A DNA stretch of 64,000 bases from Mucilaginibacter_A sp964251965 (GTDB lineage: Bacteria > Bacteroidota > Bacteroidia > Sphingobacteriales > Sphingobacteriaceae). Shown piece by piece: positions 59,577 to 64,000 of the stretch (positions within the stretch are counted from its first letter, which is position 1; each line of letters starts with the position of its first letter). A model generated the notes under the pieces. That model did not search any database. It was given only the letters and a program-made list of their open reading frames with translations, and had not been told where the DNA came from. The translations under genes and the position numbers were made by a program. Location of the stretch: positions 558,001-622,000 of the forward strand of contig CAXULQ010000001.1 of NCBI GenBank assembly GCA_964251965.1. The letters run 5' to 3'.

Positions 59577-60275
59577 TTAAATACCTGCTACTGATTTAGT
59601 TTCTATTTCTATACCTTTAGACATTGTAGAAGAAAGATGGATACTTTTAAAATACGTCCCCTTTGCTGAAGATGGTTTTAATTTTGAAATTATTTGGATA
59701 ACTTCCATGGCATTGTCGTAAATTTTGTCCGGGGAAAAAGAAACTTTTCCTATAGATGCATGTACGATGCCTGTTTTATCTACTTTAAAATCGATCTTAC
59801 CTGCTTTAACTTCTGTTACAGCTTTGCCAACTTCCGGCGTTACTGTACCTGATTTTGGGTTTGGCATCAAGTTGCGCGGGCCTAAAATACGGCCTAACTT
59901 ACCTACTTTTGCCATAACACTTGGCATCGTGATAATGATGTCCACATCTGTCCAGCCACCTTCGATCTTAGTAATGTACTCATCCAAGCCTGCGTAATCT
60001 GCACCTGCTGCTTTCGCTTCTTCTACCTTATCAGGTGTACACAAAACTAAAACACGGACAGTTTTACCAGTTCCGTGAGGCAAAGTAGCAATACCACGGA
60101 CCATTTGATTGGCTTTACGCGGATCAACCCCTAAACGAACATCAATATCAACTGATGAATCAAACTTAGTAGTTGTTATGTCCTTCACCAAAGAAGCAGC
60201 TTCCTGCAAAGAATATAACTTGTTCGCCTCAATCTTGGAAAGTGCTGCTTTTTGATTTTTTGTTAACCTAGCCAC
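59577..60275 (-). CDS. rplA: Ribosomal protein uL1
   Basis: Protein of the L1 stalk, 232 residues. ARLTKNQKAALSKIEANKLYSLQEAASLVK begins the chain (in parts); VRLGVDPRKANQMVRGIATLPHGTGKTVRVLV and ILGPRNLMPNPKSGTVT are uL1 signatures. In many bacteria uL1 represses its own operon by binding the mRNA leader; no matching structure was identified here. It lies 23 bases after rplK. Confidence 0.97.
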   Translation of the reverse strand: MARLTKNQKAALSKIEANKLYSLQEAASLVKDITTTKFDSSVDIDVRLGVDPRKANQMVRGIATLPHGTGKTVRVLVLCTPDKVEEAKAAGADYAGLDEYITKIEGGWTDVDIIITMPSVMAKVGKLGRILGPRNLMPNPKSGTVTPEVGKAVTEVKAGKIDFKVDKTGIVHASIGKVSFSPDKIYDNAMEVIQIISKLKPSSAKGTYFKSIHLSSTMSKGIEIETKSVAGI

Positions 60276-60298
60276 TGTCTTAAATTGAATTTAATTTA

Positions 60299-60742
60299 TT
60301 AATTTTTCCAGGGCGCATTACCATTAACGGTAATCCCCATACTGCGTGCCGTACCCACAACCATTCTCATTGCTGATTCTATGGTGAAGGCATTCAAATC
60401 AGTCATTTTATCTTTTGCAATCGTTTCAACCTGGTCCCAAGAAATATTAGAAACTTTCTTACGGTTTGGTTCAGCAGATCCACCTTTTAAACCTGAAGCT
60501 TCCAACAATTGAACTGCCACAGGAGGTGTTTTAATGATAAATTCGAATGATTTGTCAACATAAACAGTAATAACAACAGGTAATACTTTACCTGCTTTAT
60601 CTTGTGTACGAGCATTAAACTGCTTGCAGAACTCCATTATATTAACCCCTTTTGCTCCTAAAGCAGGACCAATTGGAGGTGATGGGTTTGCAGCGCCGCC
60701 TTTTACTTGTAACTTGATTAGTGCACCAACCTCTTTTGCCAT
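60299..60742 (-). CDS. rplK: Ribosomal protein uL11
   Basis: GTPase-centre ribosomal protein of 147 residues. ALIKLQVKGGAANPSPPIGPALGAKGVNIMEFCKQFNART (pieces) is the conserved N-terminal domain with the proline-rich helix targeted by thiostrepton-type drugs, and IAKDKMTDLNAFTIESAMRMVVGTARSMGI is the rRNA-binding C-terminal domain. Separated from nusG by 116 bases with no recognised element. Confidence 0.97.
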   Translation of the reverse strand: MAKEVGALIKLQVKGGAANPSPPIGPALGAKGVNIMEFCKQFNARTQDKAGKVLPVVITVYVDKSFEFIIKTPPVAVQLLEASGLKGGSAEPNRKKVSNISWDQVETIAKDKMTDLNAFTIESAMRMVVGTARSMGITVNGNAPWKN

Positions 60743-60858
60743 TTTACTATTTTATTTAACAACAAATGTTATAATGTGGAAGCAATGTAACATTTAAGCT
60801 TTTATGTATTCTCTTATATTATATGATGTTTACAATTGAACCACCATACTGTTTTTAC

Positions 60859-61401
60859 CTACTCTTTTTCTACCTGCATGTAATTAAGTTCCAACGGGGT
60901 GCGCCTGCCAAAAATCTTAACCATAACTTTTAATTTCTTTTTCTCTTCGTTAACTTCTTCAATAACCCCATTAAAACCGTTAAATGGCCCATCCATTACT
61001 TTTACGTTTTCCCCAGCATAGTAAGGTACGTTCATTGTTTCTGTCTGAACGGTCATTTCATCAACCTTGCCTAAAATTCTATTTACTTCAGCCTGACGAA
61101 GTGGTACTGCATTTCCTGCCTTATCACCTAAAAAGCCAATTACACTATTGGTATTTTTGATGATATGTTCCATCTCCCCGTCTAAAATAGCTTCGATTAA
61201 TACATATCCAGGAAAATAATTGCGCTCTTTTGCTATTTTTTTTCCTTCCCGCATCTGGTAGTATTTTTCCATCGGAATTAATACTTGCGGGATTTGATGT
61301 GCAATACCTAAACGGTTTACCTCTGCTTCTATATATTGTTTAACTTTTTTTTCTTTTCCGCTGATGGCTCGAACTACATACCATTTCAATTGATCGCTCA
61401 T
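60859..61401 (-). CDS. nusG: Transcription termination/antitermination factor NusG
   Basis: RNA-polymerase-binding elongation factor, 180 residues from ATG 61401 (MSDQLKWYVVRA); the frame extends two codons to a TTG that is less likely. The NGN domain includes WYVVRAISGKEKKVKQYIE and YFPGYVLIEA (RNA polymerase contact), and the C-terminal KOW domain has GENVKVMDGPFNGFNGVIEEVN. It follows secE by 9 bases, the usual pairing. Confidence 0.97.
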   Translation of the reverse strand: MSDQLKWYVVRAISGKEKKVKQYIEAEVNRLGIAHQIPQVLIPMEKYYQMREGKKIAKERNYFPGYVLIEAILDGEMEHIIKNTNSVIGFLGDKAGNAVPLRQAEVNRILGKVDEMTVQTETMNVPYYAGENVKVMDGPFNGFNGVIEEVNEEKKKLKVMVKIFGRRTPLELNYMQVEKE

Positions 61402-61410
61402 ATTCAAATA

Positions 61411-61605
61411 TTATGCAAGAGATTTGTAGAAATACTTAAGTAAATTACCAACAGATTCATCCATCGCTAAAATAATCAAAGCAATAATTATGGCAGCAAT
61501 CAGTACTAAAACCGCACTATTTTGAAGTTCTCCCCAAGTTGGCCAGGTTACCTTTTGTGTTAATTCTATATAAGACTCTTTAACGTATTCAGTTACTTTA
61601 GCCAT
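61411..61605 (-). CDS. secE: Preprotein translocase subunit SecE
   Basis: Short 64-residue single-pass form of SecE, the clamp of the SecYEG channel. MAKVTEYVKESYIELTQKVTWPTWGEL is the amphipathic helix with the conserved VTWPTW motif, then one membrane segment (SAVLVLIAAIIIALIILAMD). The frame reads further back to 61638, but that part lies in the tRNA-Trp gene, so ATG 61605 is the start. Confidence 0.95.
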   Translation of the reverse strand: MAKVTEYVKESYIELTQKVTWPTWGELQNSAVLVLIAAIIIALIILAMDESVGNLLKYFYKSLA

Positions 61606-61627
61606 TCTGTTACTTTCTCTTTCTATG

Positions 61628-61698
61628 CACGGGCACAAGGATTCGAACCCTGATCAAAGGTTTTGGAGACCTCTATTCTACCATTGAACTATGCCCGT
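61628..61698 (-). tRNA. tRNA-Trp (CCA)
   Basis: 71-base cloverleaf on the minus strand: acceptor ACGGGCA pairs with TGCCCGT, discriminator G, anticodon loop CTCCAAA with CCA, T-arm with GGTTCGAATCC. The 3' CCA is not encoded. Confidence 0.96.
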
Positions 61699-61706
61699 TT
61701 ATTATA

Positions 61707-61744
61707 AGAAAACACAAGCCCGAACAAACAAGCTTATGTTTCCT
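61707..61744 (-). promoter_or_regulatory. Hairpin between tuf and tRNA-Trp
   Basis: Thirteen pairs including two G-U wobbles (arms 61707-61719 and 61732-61744) with a 12-base loop. On the transcribed strand the 3' arm is U-rich, so it could partly terminate or mark processing between tuf and the tRNA. Confidence 0.4.
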
Positions 61745-61761
61745 AATTAACCTTTTAAATT

Positions 61762-62949
61762 TTATTTCAAAATTTCAGTAACCTGACCGGCACCTACTGT
61801 TCTGCCACCTTCACGGATTGCAAAACGTAAACCTTTTTCCATCGCAATAGCGTTGATCAGTTTTACTGTAATTGTAACATTATCACCTGGCATTACCATT
61901 TCCACACCTTCAGCTAATGAAATTTCACCAGTTACGTCAGTTGTGCGGAAATAGAATTGTGGACGATATTTGTTGAAAAATGGTGTATGACGGCCACCTT
62001 CTGCTTTCGATAAAACGTAAACTTCAGCTTTGAAATCAGTATGAGGTGTTACAGAACCTGGTTTGCAAATAACCATACCACGACGGATAGATTCTTTTTC
62101 AATACCACGTAACAATAAACCTACGTTATCACCAGCTTCGCCTCTGTCTAATATTTTACGGAACATTTCAACACCGGTAACAGTAGATTTTAAATTCTCT
62201 GCACCCATTCCCAAAATGTCAACTTGCTCACCAGAATTGATAATCCCGCGCTCAATACGACCTGTAGCAACAGTACCACGACCCGTAATTGAGAATACAT
62301 CTTCAACTGGCATCAGGAAAGGAAGTTCAGTTAAACGTGGAGGGATTGGAATTTGTGTATCCACGGCATCCATTAATTCCATAATCTTTTCAACCCATTT
62401 TGGCTCTCCGTTCAATCCGCCTAAAGCTGATCCTTGGATAACAGCAATACTGTCGCCCGGGTAATCGTAGAAAGATAACAATTCGCGAATTTCCATCTCT
62501 ACTAATTCAAGTAATTCAGGATCATCAACCATATCCACTTTGTTCATGAAAACAACAAGAGAAGGCACACCTACCTGACGGGCCAAAAGAATATGCTCAC
62601 GAGTTTGCGGCATTGGGCCATCTGTTGATGCAACAACAATAATTGCTCCATCCATTTGTGCAGCACCTGTAACCATGTTTTTCACATAATCCGCGTGACC
62701 CGGACAGTCAACGTGTGCATAATGACGAAGTGCTGTAGAATATTCTACGTGTGCTGTATTAATTGTAATACCACGTTCTTTTTCTTCAGGAGCAGAGTCA
62801 ATTGAATCAAAAGACCTGGCTTCTGAAAAGCCTTTATCAGCTAAAACTTTAGTGATAGCTGCGGTAAGGGTAGTTTTGCCGTGGTCAACGTGACCAATAG
62901 TACCGATATTTAAGTGCGGTTTACTTCGGTCAAATTTTTCTTTTGCCAT
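61762..62949 (-). CDS. tuf: Elongation factor Tu
   Basis: GTPase that delivers aminoacyl-tRNA to the ribosome, 395 residues. P-loop GHVDHGKTTL (residues 18-27), switch I RGITINTAHVEY, DCPGHADYVKNM with the catalytic His and NKVDMVDD as the guanine-binding motif are all present, as are the domain 2-3 segments (GRVERG-like GRIERGIINSG, FRTTDVTG). It lies between tRNA genes in the same direction. Confidence 0.98.
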   Translation of the reverse strand: MAKEKFDRSKPHLNIGTIGHVDHGKTTLTAAITKVLADKGFSEARSFDSIDSAPEEKERGITINTAHVEYSTALRHYAHVDCPGHADYVKNMVTGAAQMDGAIIVVASTDGPMPQTREHILLARQVGVPSLVVFMNKVDMVDDPELLELVEMEIRELLSFYDYPGDSIAVIQGSALGGLNGEPKWVEKIMELMDAVDTQIPIPPRLTELPFLMPVEDVFSITGRGTVATGRIERGIINSGEQVDILGMGAENLKSTVTGVEMFRKILDRGEAGDNVGLLLRGIEKESIRRGMVICKPGSVTPHTDFKAEVYVLSKAEGGRHTPFFNKYRPQFYFRTTDVTGEISLAEGVEMVMPGDNVTITVKLINAIAMEKGLRFAIREGGRTVGAGQVTEILK

Positions 62950-63005
62950 GATTTTCTATATTGTTATTAGGTTAATTAACTTTTTTGTACACTATTAATA
63001 ATGCG

Positions 63006-63077
<72 letters not shown>

Positions 63078-63147
63078 TTTTGTTTTACGGTTGCCGATCC
63101 AGGTTTACAAATTTGTAATCGTCAATCGTAGCTCGTAATTTATTTTG

Positions 63148-63220
63148 AGCGGAAGACGAGGTTCGAACTCGCGACCTATAGCTTGGAAGGCTATCGCTCT
63201 ACCAACTGAGCTACTTCCGC
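63148..63220 (-). tRNA. tRNA-Gly (TCC)
   Basis: 73 bases; acceptor GCGGAAG pairs with CTTCCGC, discriminator T, anticodon stem ATAGC/GCTAT around loop CTTCCAA with TCC. Confidence 0.96.
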
Positions 63221-63231
63221 TTAAAAATTTG

Positions 63232-63312
63232 TGGGGGGAGAAGGATTCGAACCTTCGTAGCCGAAGCAACGGATTTACAGTCCGTCCCATTTGACCGCTC
63301 TGGTATCCCCCC
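63232..63312 (-). tRNA. tRNA-Tyr (GTA)
   Basis: 81 bases with the long variable arm of class II tRNAs; acceptor GGGGGGA pairs with TCCCCCC, discriminator A, anticodon loop CTGTAAA with GTA. Confidence 0.96.
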
Positions 63313-63347
63313 ATTTTAAAAAGAGAAAAATATTTACTCAATTTAAG

Positions 63348-63420
63348 AGCCTCCTATCGGGATCGAACCAATGACCTACTGATTACAAGTCAGTCGCTCT
63401 ACCAGCTGAGCTAAGGAGGC
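63348..63420 (-). tRNA. tRNA-Thr (TGT)
   Basis: 73 bases; acceptor GCCTCCT pairs with AGGAGGC, discriminator T, anticodon stem ACTGA/TCAGT around loop CTTGTAA with TGT. First tRNA of the cluster downstream of the promoter at 63492-63521. Confidence 0.96.
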
Positions 63421-63491
63421 ATAATTTTTATAAAAAAAGAACTTGTCCGCTTTAATAATGCACTTGATTATACACCTCCTAAAACGGAATG

Positions 63492-63521
63492 CAAATCTAC
63501 ACTTTTTATACATCGAACAAA
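63492..63521 (-). promoter_or_regulatory. Strong candidate promoter of the tRNA-tuf-secE-nusG operon
   Basis: Minus strand TTTG (63518-63521), 18 bases, then TAGATTTG (63492-63499): both Bacteroidota housekeeping elements with near-ideal spacing. It lies between the hpf terminator and the first tRNA. Confidence 0.75.
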
Positions 63522-63534
63522 ACTTTTTATAAAA

Positions 63535-63564
63535 AAAAGTCGACATATTCTTTTGTCGACTTTT
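63535..63564 (-). terminator. Rho-independent terminator of hpf
   Basis: 11-bp perfect stem AAAAGTCGACA with complement (arms 63535-63545 and 63554-63564), 8-base loop, followed on the minus strand by a run of T. It lies 17 bases after the hpf stop and just upstream of the tRNA operon promoter. Confidence 0.92.
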
Positions 63565-63581
63565 ACTGTGTTTTTAGCTAT

Positions 63582-63926
63582 TTAAAAACGTTCGGTATCA
63601 TTAATTATAGTCTCTTTAAATGAGGTTTCGTGTGCACGAAGCTTTTGTTTATGTTTTTCTAACTGCTTCCGTAGGCTTTCAATTGCCAAGTCTGTTGCTT
63701 CTTCAAAGGTTTTACATTGCTCTTTTGCAAATAACTGGTTTCCTGGGATGATTATTTTAATCTCCGAAATCTTATTGGCTACGTCCTCAACATTTTCCAG
63801 CTTTAAATAAACTTCCCCGCTTATAATCTGATCAAAAAACTGATCCAGCTTATTTGCTTTTTTCTGAATAAAATCTACCAATTTACTATCAACAGTAAAA
63901 TGAATTGCCTGAACTGTAATTTTCAT
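63582..63926 (-). CDS. hpf: Ribosome hibernation-promoting factor (HPF/RaiA family, short form)
   Basis: A 114-residue protein of the RaiA/HPF family that binds the decoding region of idle ribosomes. MKITVQAIHFTVDSKLVDFIQKKANKLDQFFDQI and CKTFEEATDLAIESLRKQLEKHKQK are the two helices with the basic face that contacts 16S rRNA. It lacks the C-terminal dimerisation domain of long HPF. An unusually clear Shine-Dalgarno AGGAGG (63930-63935 region) precedes the ATG, and its own terminator follows. Confidence 0.92.
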   Translation of the reverse strand: MKITVQAIHFTVDSKLVDFIQKKANKLDQFFDQIISGEVYLKLENVEDVANKISEIKIIIPGNQLFAKEQCKTFEEATDLAIESLRKQLEKHKQKLRAHETSFKETIINDTERF

Positions 63927-63929
63927 CGT

Positions 63930-63936
63930 TCCTCCT
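63930..63936 (-). promoter_or_regulatory. Ribosome binding site of hpf
   Basis: Minus-strand AGGAGGA just before ATG 63926, a near-perfect Shine-Dalgarno match, notable because most genes here lack one. Confidence 0.8.
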
Positions 63937-63938
63937 TT

Positions 63939-64000
63939 TTATGCCTTTGGATGGGCTTGTTTATAAATTAATTTTAATCTTTCTACAGAATTATGCGTGT
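63939..64000 (-). CDS. xerC: Tyrosine recombinase XerC-like, C-terminal end (rest outside the window)
   Basis: The last 19 codons of a minus-strand gene run in from the window edge and end at TAA 63939-63941. THNSVERLKLIYKQAHPKA matches the extreme C-terminus of XerC/XerD-type recombinases (T-H-x-S/T-V-E-x-L, then AHP). XerC resolves chromosome dimers at dif. It is directly upstream of hpf, the common Bacteroidota arrangement. Only a short piece is visible. Confidence 0.75.
   Translation of the reverse strand, partial: THNSVERLKLIYKQAHPKA

Noticed and set aside
61606..61638. N-terminal extension of SecE
   Set aside because: The extension overlaps the tRNA-Trp gene; the ATG at 61605 gives the normal SecE start.
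63105..63341. A 78-codon open frame on the minus strand
   Set aside because: It runs across the tRNA-Gly and tRNA-Tyr genes and has no coding character.

Overview
The window looks like a chromosomal segment of a Bacteroidota bacterium, most likely family Sphingobacteriaceae (Pedobacter/Mucilaginibacter type). This rests on the protein sequences, the order xerC-hpf-tRNA cluster-tuf-tRNA-Trp-secE-nusG-rplK-rplA-rplJ-rplL-rpoB-rpoC, promoter-like TAnnTTTG boxes and mostly weak Shine-Dalgarno sites. No species can be named from sequence alone.

Layout. (1) 1-323: the 3' end of miaA. (2) 316-22706: a first exopolysaccharide locus with a Wzx-type flippase, a Wzy-type polymerase, acetyl- and glycosyltransferases, Gmd, an RmlD-like reductase, a 2OG-Fe(II) oxygenase, a Wza/Wzz export pair, two Wzi-like outer-membrane proteins with a lipoprotein, and a WcaJ-type initiating sugar-phosphate transferase. 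(3) About 23362-24107: an IS1-family insertion sequence with InsA and InsB in one frame. (4) 24172-42487: a second, visibly more AT-rich polysaccharide locus, all on the minus strand, with its own polymerase, MurJ/MviN-type flippase, glycosyltransferases, beta-helix protein, a sugar-nucleotide cassette (HxlB-like isomerase, Rpe-like epimerase, nucleotidyltransferase-kinase fusion, KdsC-like phosphatase) and a second Wzz/Wza pair. (5) 43131-43805: a secreted HExxH protein. (6) 44047-48254: a CDP-3,6-dideoxyhexose operon (RfbF, RfbG, RfbH and a flavin/[2Fe-2S] reductase). (7) A DUF3467 protein and UDP-galactopyranose mutase. (8) 50162-64000: the conserved transcription/translation block with five tRNA genes.

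How it works together. WcaJ would load the first sugar on undecaprenyl phosphate, the glycosyltransferases extend the repeat unit using GDP-, CDP- and UDP-activated sugars made locally, the flippases and Wzy proteins translocate and polymerise it, and Wzz/Wza export it. The Wzi-like barrels may hold it at the surface. Two export pairs, two flippases and two polymerases imply two different polymers.

The most unusual signal is a short dispersed repeat with core GATAAAAGAAGCAT, often preceded by TTTTA a few bases upstream. About twenty copies, on both strands, lie mainly in the spaces between transcription units, including the rpoB-rpoC spacer and next to the rpoC terminator. Some form inverted pairs 87-88 bp across. 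They are nearly absent from the AT-rich island and from the ribosomal-protein block. The function is unknown to me.
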